A stretch of 15,077 nt of DNA. It comes from Candidatus Dojkabacteria bacterium UBA2259 (lineage in GTDB: Bacteria > Patescibacteriota > Dojkabacteria > SC72). The stretch covers positions 158 through 15,234 of the forward strand of contig DDXN01000017.1 in assembly GCA_002347605.1 (NCBI GenBank). The letters are read 5' to 3'. Positions 1 through 7,921 of this stretch are shown piece after piece. Every line of letters starts with the position of its first letter. Position 1 is the first letter of the stretch. A program made the translations under genes and the position numbers. Under the pieces are notes generated by a model. The model was not told where the DNA came from, did no database searches, and saw only the letters and a list, made by a program, of their open reading frames with translations.

Positions 1-1949
1 GCTGCAGCTAAAAGCTTTTGTACAAGAAGTAGACCTAAAAATGACATATTCTCATCCCCAATTGCACCTTTAGAAAGGTTTACAATTAGTATCTTCCCAT
101 TATCCATTATATCTCTGAAATCAAAAGATGATTGAGATTGCCCTATTATATTTCTAATGGCTAAATTAGTTGTAAACTTGTCAAACTTAGATACAAAATA
201 CCCAAGACTCTCAGACTTGGTTTTTTGGTCTGTCTTTGCAACCTGATCTACCCAATACCTTCTTACAAGTTCATCTTTAATTAAGGGTAACCACTTTTCC
301 TGTACCCATTTCTCATCCTGTAACATACGAACAACCTCTATAAGGGTGGATCCTTCAACACTCATTGCAGTTAACATAGAGTTTCTAACAGCCTGCTGCA
401 TCATTGGACCAACATATCCTTGATTGTGCGGATCAAAGAGACGAATAAGGAGAGCTATGAAACTATTGACTATCTGATGCTTATGTTGTTCATTGTAGTA
501 CTCTAAGATATTTAACCCGAATGGTCTTTCGAAATCTCCTGCATCAAAATATATAACGTCATCAACTCTCTCTGGAGGAATTCTCTCAAGTATCATCTCT
601 GCAGTTTGGCCATGGGGATCAATAAAACAAACACCATCTCCGTTGTATATATCCTGTATAAGCATCCTAACCATTAGCCAAGATTTACCTGTACCAGTCT
701 GTCCAAGAATATATGTATGTCTTCGTCTGTCATCTCTTTGAAAGCATATAGCCTTCACTTTGTCTCTAAATACATTGTTCCCAACCCATATAGTATCTTT
801 TGAATGTATCTCAGAGCTAATCTCATTACTAGCAGGTATCTCTCTTGCCAGTAGCCAATTAATATTCGGAGTAGTAATATCTTTGTTTGGAAAATGATAT
901 ATAGCCGCAAGTTCCTCGACATTAAGAATATTTTTTGATTCAAGAGATGGTCTTCTGTATACAACATCATACATAAACTCTTTTTCTTTCTTAGCACCTT
1001 TAATATCAACTTTCTTAAACCTATTTATACCTGGATTCCCATACTGATCAAACCCTCCAACAATATTATCCAAGTGCATTTTAGCAAGCGCTTCATCTGC
1101 AGCAGATGTAACAATCCTAATATCAACAGCAAAACCATTCTTTCCAACCTTCTTGCCAATAGCCGTAAGCTTCTCTTCACTTACATTCATCTTTTTCTTC
1201 TCGGGATCCGAATTGTTGTTTTGAACCTTTTTGACAAATCCCAAACCATTCTTTTGCCAATTACTTCCACTTGGAGATATCACTATCTGAACCATAGCCC
1301 CCTCTCCATTGGACATTTTGCTTAAAGTACTTAAGATATTTGCTAAAGGATCTCCAGTAAAGTCCTCTGCAACTTTAATTGGGCAGTAACTTTCTTCGTT
1401 AAGTTCTAATTTTGTGAAAGCTACTTTTGAATTTTTATTAAAAATATTGTAATCCTCAACCTTTCTTACCTCTGCATCCTGATATGATCCCAATATCTGC
1501 TTCTCAACGTGTTCTGCAAATTTCTTTGGAGAGTAAACAAAAAATTTAATCTCCCCAGGCTTACCTATCATTTCAAAACTAATACTATTATTCACTGTAA
1601 ACCTTTCTGCAATTCCCTTCCCCTTCCCCCCTATTCCTACAAGATTAGAAAACATCTTTTCGGCAACCCCTATTTCTGTTTCATTTCCTCTTGGAACTCT
1701 TACTTCGAAAAGCTCCCACTCTTTAGCCTTTTCATTCCTGTCCTTTTTCTTGAGCCTGTCTTTTACTTTAAGAAAAGCTAACACTCCTAAAGAAACTATC
1801 ACTATAAAAAATACAATCCAACCCCATGGGATATTAACTTCCTTGTTAGTAAGCTCCCCATATGAATCTTTAGGATACTCAACAGGATTGCCTATGATAA
1901 TGTCATCGTCTGGCATTGGGCCTACTTGGGTTATTAGATACTCGTTCAT
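1..1949 (-). CDS. Membrane-anchored HerA/VirD4/VirB4-like secretion ATPase (partial, C-terminus off the left edge)
   Basis: I translated this frame directly from the minus strand. It stays open from an ATG at 1949 to the window edge (649 codons), and an in-frame TAA lies just upstream of the ATG. A single membrane helix spans about residues 42-60 and is followed by a basic stretch, so the ATPase body should be cytoplasmic. Walker A (GQTGTGKSW) is near residue 416 and Walker B (CFIDPHG) near 442. The later segment ILIVNLSKGAIGDENMSFLG is typical of the TraG/TraD/VirD4-HerA group often labelled DUF87. Family knowledge: these hexameric P-loop ATPases move DNA or protein in type IV secretion and conjugation. 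Inference: it energises the pilin and SpoIID machine encoded to its right. It could be closer to VirB4 than VirD4; the missing C-terminus would help decide. No Shine-Dalgarno is visible before the start. Confidence 0.85.
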   Translation of the reverse strand, partial: MNEYLITQVGPMPDDDIIIGNPVEYPKDSYGELTNKEVNIPWGWIVFFIVIVSLGVLAFLKVKDRLKKKDRNEKAKEWELFEVRVPRGNETEIGVAEKMFSNLVGIGGKGKGIAERFTVNNSISFEMIGKPGEIKFFVYSPKKFAEHVEKQILGSYQDAEVRKVEDYNIFNKNSKVAFTKLELNEESYCPIKVAEDFTGDPLANILSTLSKMSNGEGAMVQIVISPSGSNWQKNGLGFVKKVQNNNSDPEKKKMNVSEEKLTAIGKKVGKNGFAVDIRIVTSAADEALAKMHLDNIVGGFDQYGNPGINRFKKVDIKGAKKEKEFMYDVVYRRPSLESKNILNVEELAAIYHFPNKDITTPNINWLLAREIPASNEISSEIHSKDTIWVGNNVFRDKVKAICFQRDDRRRHTYILGQTGTGKSWLMVRMLIQDIYNGDGVCFIDPHGQTAEMILERIPPERVDDVIYFDAGDFERPFGLNILEYYNEQHKHQIVNSFIALLIRLFDPHNQGYVGPMMQQAVRNSMLTAMSVEGSTLIEVVRMLQDEKWVQEKWLPLIKDELVRRYWVDQVAKTDQKTKSESLGYFVSKFDKFTTNLAIRNIIGQSQSSFDFRDIMDNGKILIVNLSKGAIGDENMSFLGLLLVQKLLAA

Positions 1950-2018
1950 AAAAGTATGGACAGATTAACTGTATATACAAAAGGATATCATATCTATTGA
2001 GGATAATCGAGAGGGCAA

Positions 2019-2300
2019 TTAGAGATTTTCTGGCTCAACACCCTGTTGTTTGGAAGCGATAAGAGTACCCCATGTATCACCTGAATCAATATCTTTACTA
2101 CCTGATGTAATACTTAGTCCTGGAGAAACTTTTGGTTCAGCTGTAACTGGTCTACTCTGAACTGGAAAAACTGGGGTTGTAACTTGTTGTGTAGAAATAG
2201 AAGAAGAACCCACTTCAGAAGCAAAATCTGATGCCTCTACTGGGACAACTACTTCTGGTGTAACTTGATTTAATTTTTCTTGATTTATTTCTACTGACAT
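2019..2300 (-). CDS. Small Ser/Thr/Val/Pro-rich, probably disordered protein
   Basis: This 93-aa ORF begins MSVEINQEKLNQ and consists mostly of Ser, Thr, Val, Pro, Glu and Gln, with no cysteine, no hydrophobic helix and no signal peptide. That composition predicts an intrinsically disordered cytoplasmic protein. I do not recognise a family. Support for it being real comes from a good extended -10 box 10 nt before the ATG, tight placement 11 nt after smpB, and absence of a better frame on either strand. It sits between smpB and the secretion ATPase gene, so it might be an accessory or adaptor of that ATPase, but this rests on position only. Confidence 0.6.
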   Translation of the reverse strand: MSVEINQEKLNQVTPEVVVPVEASDFASEVGSSSISTQQVTTPVFPVQSRPVTAEPKVSPGLSITSGSKDIDSGDTWGTLIASKQQGVEPENL

Positions 2301-2310
2301 AACCTATAAC

Positions 2311-2319
2311 ATTATATCA
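2311..2319 (-). promoter_or_regulatory. Extended -10 promoter of the 93-aa gene, overlapping the smpB stop codon
   Basis: Read on the minus strand this is TGATATAAT, a perfect TATAAT with the extended TGn motif. The smpB stop codon TAA is embedded in the hexamer. The ATG at 2300 lies 10 nt further on, so a start site about 7 nt past the box would give a leader of only about 3 nt. Confidence 0.6.
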
Positions 2320-2755
2320 TATATTTTCTTTTTTCAACAAGTAACTCTCTATCTAAATCTTTCTTCTTCTCTTCTAGCTTCTTTTCGTATCTCTTTTTAC
2401 CTCTAGCTAATCCAATCTCTAATTTAAATATCCCTCTCTTTGAATATATCTTAATGGGTATCAAAGTGAGATTCCCCTGTTTCATTTTACTCTGTAAGTA
2501 TATCAACTCCTTCCTGTTTATCAACAACTTTCTTGATCTTGCAGAATCGTAATTAGAAGAACCATCATATTTGTACCTAGGGATATCAGTATTAATCAAC
2601 CAAAGCTCGTTGTTTAATACCTTAACAAAAGAATCTCCTAGATTACACCTACCCATTCTTAGAGATTTTACTTCAGCACCAAGCAGAAGTATTCCTACTT
2701 CCATTCTCTCTAGAATTTCATAATTGTGAAGACCTTTTTTGTTAATTATTTCCAT
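2312..2755 (-). CDS. smpB: SmpB, tmRNA-binding protein of trans-translation
   Basis: SmpB binds tmRNA (ssrA) and delivers it to ribosomes stalled on broken messages. The 147-aa product has the family landmarks in order: HNYEILERMEVGILLLGAEV with the conserved Gly-x-Glu-Val-Lys-Ser-Leu continuing after it, then NLGDSFVKV, ELWLINTDI, ARSRKLLINRKE, the LTLIPIKIYSKRG strand and GLARGKKRYEKK. The tail from about residue 115 is rich in Lys, Glu and Arg, as expected for the extension that inserts into the ribosomal mRNA channel. Its length is within the usual range of about 145-165 aa. It follows the PP2C-like/propeller gene by 14 nt but has its own extended -10 box, so it can be made independently. 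The tmRNA gene itself is not in the window. Confidence 0.96.
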   Translation of the reverse strand: MEIINKKGLHNYEILERMEVGILLLGAEVKSLRMGRCNLGDSFVKVLNNELWLINTDIPRYKYDGSSNYDSARSRKLLINRKELIYLQSKMKQGNLTLIPIKIYSKRGIFKLEIGLARGKKRYEKKLEEKKKDLDRELLVEKRKYMI

Positions 2756-2760
2756 CCCCC

Positions 2761-2769
2761 ATTATATCA
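2761..2769 (-). promoter_or_regulatory. Extended -10 promoter of smpB, predicting a leaderless mRNA
   Basis: The minus strand reads TGATATAAT, immediately after the TGA stop of the upstream gene. Only five bases (GGGGG) separate TATAAT from the smpB ATG at 2755. Transcription normally starts about 7 nt past the box, that is, at or next to the A of the ATG. The G-run is too close to the start codon to act as a normal ribosome binding site. Confidence 0.65.
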
Positions 2770-5043
2770 TCACAGGTTGACTTTCCATATTATAGTACCA
2801 TCCAGTATATACATACTCTCCTCTTTGTAATCAACTACAATATCCTTTACGTTCTTCCAGGCATCACTTTGATCAAATATGTATTGGTTTAGTAAGAGTA
2901 ATTCGTTAGGGTGTCTTTTCTCTCCTGCTTCAACGGGTTTCTCAAACTTGAGAACTCTCCTGTCCTCACTATCAAATATGTATAGTCCATTATTCAAACT
3001 ATCTACTGTATACCCATATTTAGGATTTTTTAGAGGCTTGTCTAACCCAGTTAAAGTAATTGGGGACTCTACCATACTTCCCCCACTACTTACATACCTG
3101 TACACTCCATTCTCTCCTTCGGCAAGAATATATACACTTAAATCAGAAAATACGTCATTAGCCTTTTCGTAGGCGTCTTTCGAAAGATATGGTGAGGAGA
3201 GACCATAACCCCCATCAAAATTAATAGACTTAAGCAGAGCCTTTTTCTCTCTATCTAAAACATATGCGTTTTCATTAGTAGTAAGTACAGCAAATTCAAC
3301 AATATTATTTGCTCCAATACTCTGAATACTTAGTCCACTAAGTTTAACAAATGGTTTAAAACCTTCACCTGCAACCTCGGCCTTTAGAATACCACTTCCC
3401 AGATCTAGAACAAAAATACCTTTGTCTCTTGTATATATCTTTGATGGCTGGTCCAGTACCTTGTTACTATCTAGAATATTTGTGACCTTTTTGTCATACA
3501 AAGAAATTGTATATACAGATTTTGTACCGAGATCTGAAATAACCAGAAATTCATTACCATTAGTATCTCTAAATATCCCAATATCATCAGGTTTTGAATC
3601 TTGATTAAAATTAAAAGTATCAAAATATTTTTCAATTGAGCTATCTGATTTAGAAAGCCTTACTTTTTTGTAAAGAGAATCTTCAATACCTAGTACTTGA
3701 CCCTGTAATTCACTAAGTCTCTGAGTATCTTTCTCCCCCAAATCTTGTGGTATCTTTGACAATTCATCCGATGCCCTAAATATGTATGTTTGGGCACTCG
3801 TCCTATCAGTTCCTAATTTACTTTGGGCATCACCCAAGAGGCCTTCAACTAGTGCAAATACTTCATTCGCTGCCTTACTTTTCTCTCTTGCCTCTTTCTG
3901 ATCAATAGTAAACTTAATACCCCCTACTATTAATGATATCCCCAGTAACACAAGAATTAATATCTTTAATCTTTTAAATCTCATACTCTTCTGTTTGTAA
4001 CCATCTATCTTGAACTCCTTGAAATTAGTATCTTTTTTTTGTCTTAAATTACTCTGAGATACTCTTGCAGATACTTTTTTAAACCATCTCTTTTTGCCTA
4101 GTTTGTTAGATACTTTTTCCTTAATCCTAAAAACTAAATTTTTAATTGAAAGATATATTTTACCTCCTACCTTTTTAATGAGAACCCATACTGAAGAAAA
4201 GATCTTCTTAAAGCCTACCTTTAAGAATGAAAATTTCTTAAAAAATCTGGAAAAAATATCTCTTAAATCTTTCTCTGGTCTGGGAGAAGTAAATATTTTT
4301 TTAGCAACTTTTGAAGTAGGAACAAAATCTGTATCAGAAGGCTCCCTGCTTGAGAATATCTTGCTTACCTCTTTTTTCTCTTTCACAATCTCAGGATTCT
4401 TAATACCCTTTTCCTCTTCTTTAGAGAAAACTACAAGGCCCATATCATTACCCACTTCTTGCCCTAACTCCTCCAATGTGCAAATGAGTTCATCTCTATC
4501 CTTGGTATTAATTACCCTTTGAATATTTTCTTTAAGGAAACCTTTTGTAGAAGAGAATATTAGGTCACCACTTTCAATAGCGACTGCAGCAGTTTTAGCT
4601 TTTTTACTATTTAACATCTCAAAGATATCTATCAACCTACCCTTTTTGTATACAAATATATCGCTTTCACCCAAAAGTCCAATATATATTCCACTTCTAC
4701 TCGATACAAATACTGTGAAATTAATATCTACACCATACTCCCCTATCTGACTATCATTCTCAATTAGCTGTTTTATCCTTCTTGTTGCCTCAGAAAGACC
4801 AAGTTTAAGAGACTCGTTTATGGAATCTGTTTTTGAATATTCAAAACCATCTACTACCCCATCCCAAGCAAACTTAGTAAGCTTGTCCCCAGCAATATCT
4901 ACTTGCGAGGATACAAAGAGTAGGCCATACATATCAACCTCTATATCCCCTTTACATCTTGGAGGTCTTTTGTAATTAAAAAGTCCTATGAATGATTTTT
5001 TTGAATCTGAATTGTTTATATACTTTGATGCAGTAACGGGCAT
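2770..5043 (-). CDS. Degenerate PP2C-like domain, one membrane helix and predicted exported beta-propeller
   Basis: The 757-aa protein has three parts. Residues about 1-205 resemble the PP2C phosphatase fold: FTVFVSSRSGIYIGLLGESD matches its 'GDS' strand region and ESGDLIFSSTKGFLKE matches its 'GD-(5)-SDG' region. The metal-binding Asp positions appear replaced, so it may be a pseudophosphatase. Residues about 206-357 form a strongly basic linker. One membrane helix spans about 358-378 (LKILILVLLGISLIVGG). After a helical stretch, residues about 455-757 show repeated strand patterns such as GIFVLDLGSGILK, NGLYIFDSEDRRVLKFEK and SMYILDGTIIWKV, suggesting an extracytoplasmic propeller. The positive-inside rule supports a cytoplasmic N-terminus. 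A Shine-Dalgarno (TAGGAT, 5051-5056) precedes the ATG by 7 nt, and the gene follows the 86-aa gene by 5 nt. Function is inferred: a trans-membrane sensor or regulator of the neighbouring surface machine. Confidence 0.72.
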   Translation of the reverse strand: MPVTASKYINNSDSKKSFIGLFNYKRPPRCKGDIEVDMYGLLFVSSQVDIAGDKLTKFAWDGVVDGFEYSKTDSINESLKLGLSEATRRIKQLIENDSQIGEYGVDINFTVFVSSRSGIYIGLLGESDIFVYKKGRLIDIFEMLNSKKAKTAAVAIESGDLIFSSTKGFLKENIQRVINTKDRDELICTLEELGQEVGNDMGLVVFSKEEEKGIKNPEIVKEKKEVSKIFSSREPSDTDFVPTSKVAKKIFTSPRPEKDLRDIFSRFFKKFSFLKVGFKKIFSSVWVLIKKVGGKIYLSIKNLVFRIKEKVSNKLGKKRWFKKVSARVSQSNLRQKKDTNFKEFKIDGYKQKSMRFKRLKILILVLLGISLIVGGIKFTIDQKEAREKSKAANEVFALVEGLLGDAQSKLGTDRTSAQTYIFRASDELSKIPQDLGEKDTQRLSELQGQVLGIEDSLYKKVRLSKSDSSIEKYFDTFNFNQDSKPDDIGIFRDTNGNEFLVISDLGTKSVYTISLYDKKVTNILDSNKVLDQPSKIYTRDKGIFVLDLGSGILKAEVAGEGFKPFVKLSGLSIQSIGANNIVEFAVLTTNENAYVLDREKKALLKSINFDGGYGLSSPYLSKDAYEKANDVFSDLSVYILAEGENGVYRYVSSGGSMVESPITLTGLDKPLKNPKYGYTVDSLNNGLYIFDSEDRRVLKFEKPVEAGEKRHPNELLLLNQYIFDQSDAWKNVKDIVVDYKEESMYILDGTIIWKVNL

Positions 5044-5048
5044 TATTT

Positions 5049-5309
5049 TTATCCTAATACAATTATTATTGTCCCTACAATACTAACAAGAAGAGATATC
5101 GAAAGGTTTAAATAGGTTAACACCTTAACTTTAGAGCTACCTGTTGATTCTACTGTGTCCATCAATATTCTAACTTTCAGAAAAAGCATAAAAGAATAGA
5201 AGAGACATCCTACTAAAAGCAGAATTAGAGGTATTTTAAGTATATCCCCAAGTCCAACAAATGGTTTTAGGTCTACTGATAGTATTTCATCAAACATATT
5301 ACTTTCCAT
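5049..5309 (-). CDS. Small two-helix membrane protein
   Basis: The 86-aa product starts with a short acidic segment (MESNMFDEILSVDLKPF), then a membrane helix at about residues 24-45 (IPLILLLVGCLFYSFMLFLK), a short loop, and a second helix at about 65-85 (LNLSISLLVSIVGTIIIVLG) running to the C-terminus. There is no catalytic motif. It resembles in layout small two-helix proteins commonly found in CPR secretion-type loci, but I cannot assign a family with certainty. Its start is well supported by an AAAGGAG ribosome binding site 9 nt upstream, and it follows the PH-domain gene by one base, so it is translated as part of that operon. A membrane scaffold role is only a guess. Confidence 0.7.
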   Translation of the reverse strand: MESNMFDEILSVDLKPFVGLGDILKIPLILLLVGCLFYSFMLFLKVRILMDTVESTGSSKVKVLTYLNLSISLLVSIVGTIIIVLG

Positions 5310-5310
5310 T

Positions 5311-5943
5311 CTATATATCTCCTTTCTGTTTCATTTCAAGTAAATCATTAATTACATCCTGCAACTCCCTGGGTCTTGGAATTGTTCTAAGGTGAAAATC
5401 TACTTCGTGTCCCGCCGTATCTATATCTACATCACCTACATCAAGCATATTACCCCAGAAACCAATAGTCTTATGCGTTATATCCTCAATCTTCTCTAAC
5501 TGAGCTTCGGCGTATGAGTGATAGAAGGCGTTATCCATTCTTACAACAACTATTCTTTGGTCTGTAACAATATTGACTGTAAAGAACCATTTTAAGACTG
5601 TAGTAACAAGAATATTAATACATAGTAATGTACATACAATTAGAATCCCAATATAGAGAGTTGAAGATCCTAAGGAATTTAGTAGCTTTGGGAAAAACAG
5701 AAGTATGATTGGTAAAAAAATACATAAAAGAGCAAATACTGTATTAGGAATATATGCTATCCAATGTGTTCTAACAACTAAAATAACTTCCTCCCCAGGA
5801 TCTTTTCCATAGAAATTTAATTTTTTAGGAAACACTGAAAAGCTAGATAACAGTCCGTGATTCTCTTCTTCAAATAGCCTATTTAAAAAGGATTTGTTTG
5901 CATTACTAAATTTCTTTGGAATATGTCTTTGAGCATCTCTCAT
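5311..5943 (-). CDS. Bacterial PH-domain (YdbT/DUF304-like) membrane protein
   Basis: The 210-aa protein has a soluble N-terminal segment of about 55 residues and then the typical lead-in DPGEEVILVVRTHWIAYIP. Two membrane helices follow (about 61-85 and 92-115). The C-terminal bacterial pleckstrin-homology domain (about 118-205) is recognised by VNIVTDQRIVVVR, the helix-turn AEAQLEKIEDITHK, GFWGNMLDVGDVDIDTAG and a final IPRPRELQDVINDLLEMKQ helix. In this family the 'ltnqRii...vpl.kIq.v....' pattern defines the PH fold. Its ligand is generally unknown. The gene lies 42 nt after the SpoIID-like gene and 1 nt before a two-helix protein. It probably anchors or organises the envelope complex encoded around it; that role is inferred. 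Confidence 0.85.
   Translation of the reverse strand: MRDAQRHIPKKFSNANKSFLNRLFEEENHGLLSSFSVFPKKLNFYGKDPGEEVILVVRTHWIAYIPNTVFALLCIFLPIILLFFPKLLNSLGSSTLYIGILIVCTLLCINILVTTVLKWFFTVNIVTDQRIVVVRMDNAFYHSYAEAQLEKIEDITHKTIGFWGNMLDVGDVDIDTAGHEVDFHLRTIPRPRELQDVINDLLEMKQKGDI
5319..5325 (-). promoter_or_regulatory. Shine-Dalgarno of the 86-aa gene, inside the end of the PH gene
   Basis: The minus strand reads AAAGGAG, 9 nt before the ATG at 5309. It overlaps the last codons of the upstream PH-domain gene (Lys-Gly-Asp-Ile-stop). It fixes the start at the first Met rather than the Met four codons later, and shows that SD-dependent initiation is used for internal operon genes. Confidence 0.7.
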
Positions 5944-5950
5944 AATGACA

Positions 5951-5959
5951 AGGATATCA
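5951..5959 (-). promoter_or_regulatory. Candidate extended -10 box of the PH-domain gene
   Basis: The minus strand reads TGATATCCT, matching the TGn extension and four of six bases of TATAAT. It ends 7 nt before the ATG at 5943, the same geometry as the stronger boxes in this window. No Shine-Dalgarno precedes the ATG. The weak hexamer keeps confidence low. Confidence 0.3.
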
Positions 5960-5985
5960 CAAAAATATATAGATTCCCAGTATAT

Positions 5986-7896
5986 TTACTTCATTCGAAT
6001 CTCAAAATGCCAGAAAGCATCACTCCTGGAACCTTGTGGGATTCTCAAGTTACCAGGAGCACGAAGATTATATGCAGTCTTAAACTCTTTTCCATTCATA
6101 GAAATCTGTCCTGCATCTGTCTGGAAGATTACATCTGAAGTCCACCCATTTGAATTCTTTACCACAACTGAATAAACCTTTGATACGGGTTTCGGTGCCA
6201 ACAAACGTAATTCTTCATGGGAGTAAGGATTGTAGGCCTTAGGATCATCACTTGGTCTAGGATGACAAGCATCTTTCAAAGGGATAATTCTTGTATCACT
6301 CCAGTTTTTCAGTTTCCCAACTTGATAAGCATTAATAATATCAGCCATCTCTGCCTGATTTAACCATGGAGTTCGGTTGCAACTTGAGGAACTTACAGAG
6401 GTACCAACTGAATATCCACTCCTGTACCATGTTTTATAGAACCAATAGTATGTCCCAACTCTTCCTGTCTGTGATAATGTGTCCCATGCGCGTGAAATCC
6501 AATTTGGATCTCCACCAGTTTTATCAGTAGTATCCCATCCAACTAGATTTGCAGGATTATCTATCCAACCTCCATTTATTGCAGCATACTGAGAGGAAAA
6601 AACTTTCCCACTCCTGAGCATTACAATCCCTCTTGTTGAGTCTACAGCCTCTTTCCATCTTCCTAGTTTTTGATTAGCAATTACCTGCCCACATTCATCT
6701 CCTCTCACAGAATTACTTCCATAGTTAGTCGAATTTAGTGCATATGTTCGAGCTGCAACTGCCTGAGCTTTTAATGCTTCCATAGGCCAACTTTCTGACA
6801 TTTCACCTAATCTATACATATAATCTGTTTCAAAATCATAAGAGGCATATCTTGGGTTTTTACATACATCGCAACTATAACCTGAATCACAATATTTCAC
6901 AGTAATTTTTATCCCACTTGTTGATTTGGTCTCAATATTTATACCCAAATAATATGCCCTTAATATTGCCTCATAATTCTCTCCTATCTCTGCCCTCGCC
7001 TTTGCACCCCATTGACTCATACCATTTCTATGGGTATAGGCACCAATAGAATAAACTGCAAAAGAACCCTGTGGAGCTTCCTTAAAACCTTCCAAACTCC
7101 CCCAATAATCTCCTCCACTTGGTACAGAATTCGGATTAACATAAGTTCCACCTTGTCTTGAAAGTAGTAATTGGTATTGTATACTTGATAACTCTGTAGA
7201 TATACCATTGATTGTTCTTTTTACTTTAGATTTCTCAGCAATCTGAGCATTTAACTCCCCCTGTACTTTATTTTTCTCTGCTAATACCAACTTATATGAC
7301 TTGTCTAAATCTTCCTTTTGTTCATCAAGTTGTTTCTTTTCATCTTCAAGAGACTTTTTTAGCTCAACAAGATTCTCAAACTCTCCTGTAATCTTTTCAA
7401 TATCTTCTTTTAATATACTTATTGCACTTTTTTTAACAAACAGTGTTTGTAACATTTTGTCTAAATTTGTAAAAGAGAAAAACAACTGCCCCTCATTATA
7501 CCTACTCTCCATATATAGTTGCCCTGATACTAAATCTAAATACCCTTTTTTTTGAGCAAGAAGTTCCTCCTTCTCTTTAATAATTAGCAATTTCTCTTCA
7601 ATCTCTTTGTTCCTTTTGTCTATTTCTTTTTGTAATTTACTGATCTCAACATTAAGAAGATTAACCTGCTCAGAGAGGGTGTAGTTACTTCCACTTATTT
7701 CTTTAATTTTTGCTTCAATCTGTGAAAGATATGATTTCTGTTTGTTTAATTCCTCTGCTTTCTGATTAATAATAACCTCTAGCTCTTCTGGGGTCTGAGA
7801 GTATATTGGGGAGACAAAATTAAGAAAGAGAAATGATCCAATAGTTATGGCGAAAAATGAGACAATGTATTTTAGAGCAGTTTTTCTATGAGACAT
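5986..7896 (-). CDS. Exported coiled-coil protein with permuted SpoIID/LytB peptidoglycan-cleaving domain
   Basis: I take the ATG at 7896 (MSHRKTALKYIV) rather than the in-frame ATG at 7947, because the shorter form begins directly with a basic and hydrophobic export signal ending near SPIYSQ, clears the upstream gene, and sits 6 nt after a -10 box. The 636-aa product then has a long Lys/Glu-rich coiled coil (about residues 35-245) and a C-terminal SpoIID-type domain. The landmark MSQWGAKARAEIGENYEAIL (about 293-312) comes before YRLGEMSESWPMEALKAQAV (about 362-381), which carries the probable catalytic Glu365. Canonical SpoIID proteins have the reverse order. SpoIID enzymes are lytic transglycosylases on stem-peptide-free glycan. 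Eight or so cysteines, including CDSGYSCDVC, suggest disulfides outside the cell. Next to the pilin array, it probably opens the cell wall for the surface machine. Confidence 0.85.
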   Translation of the reverse strand: MSHRKTALKYIVSFFAITIGSFLFLNFVSPIYSQTPEELEVIINQKAEELNKQKSYLSQIEAKIKEISGSNYTLSEQVNLLNVEISKLQKEIDKRNKEIEEKLLIIKEKEELLAQKKGYLDLVSGQLYMESRYNEGQLFFSFTNLDKMLQTLFVKKSAISILKEDIEKITGEFENLVELKKSLEDEKKQLDEQKEDLDKSYKLVLAEKNKVQGELNAQIAEKSKVKRTINGISTELSSIQYQLLLSRQGGTYVNPNSVPSGGDYWGSLEGFKEAPQGSFAVYSIGAYTHRNGMSQWGAKARAEIGENYEAILRAYYLGINIETKSTSGIKITVKYCDSGYSCDVCKNPRYASYDFETDYMYRLGEMSESWPMEALKAQAVAARTYALNSTNYGSNSVRGDECGQVIANQKLGRWKEAVDSTRGIVMLRSGKVFSSQYAAINGGWIDNPANLVGWDTTDKTGGDPNWISRAWDTLSQTGRVGTYYWFYKTWYRSGYSVGTSVSSSSCNRTPWLNQAEMADIINAYQVGKLKNWSDTRIIPLKDACHPRPSDDPKAYNPYSHEELRLLAPKPVSKVYSVVVKNSNGWTSDVIFQTDAGQISMNGKEFKTAYNLRAPGNLRIPQGSRSDAFWHFEIRMK

Positions 7897-7902
7897 TATC
7901 AG

Positions 7903-7911
7903 ATTATACCA
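7903..7911 (-). promoter_or_regulatory. Extended -10 promoter of the SpoIID-like gene, predicting a leaderless mRNA
   Basis: The minus strand reads TGGTATAAT, a perfect TATAAT with TGn extension. The chosen ATG at 7896 begins 6 nt downstream, so the transcript should start at or within a base of the start codon. This supports the 7896 start over the longer reading frame. Confidence 0.7.
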
Positions 7912-7921
7912 TGTCTTAACA

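Noticed and set aside
755..1009. Minus-strand 84-aa ORF
   Set aside because: Out of frame inside the secretion ATPase gene; the composition looks like a shadow translation.
1074..1968. Plus-strand ORFs in the left 2 kb
   Set aside because: They lie opposite a continuous minus-strand frame with Walker A, Walker B and a membrane anchor; their own translations have no recognisable pattern.
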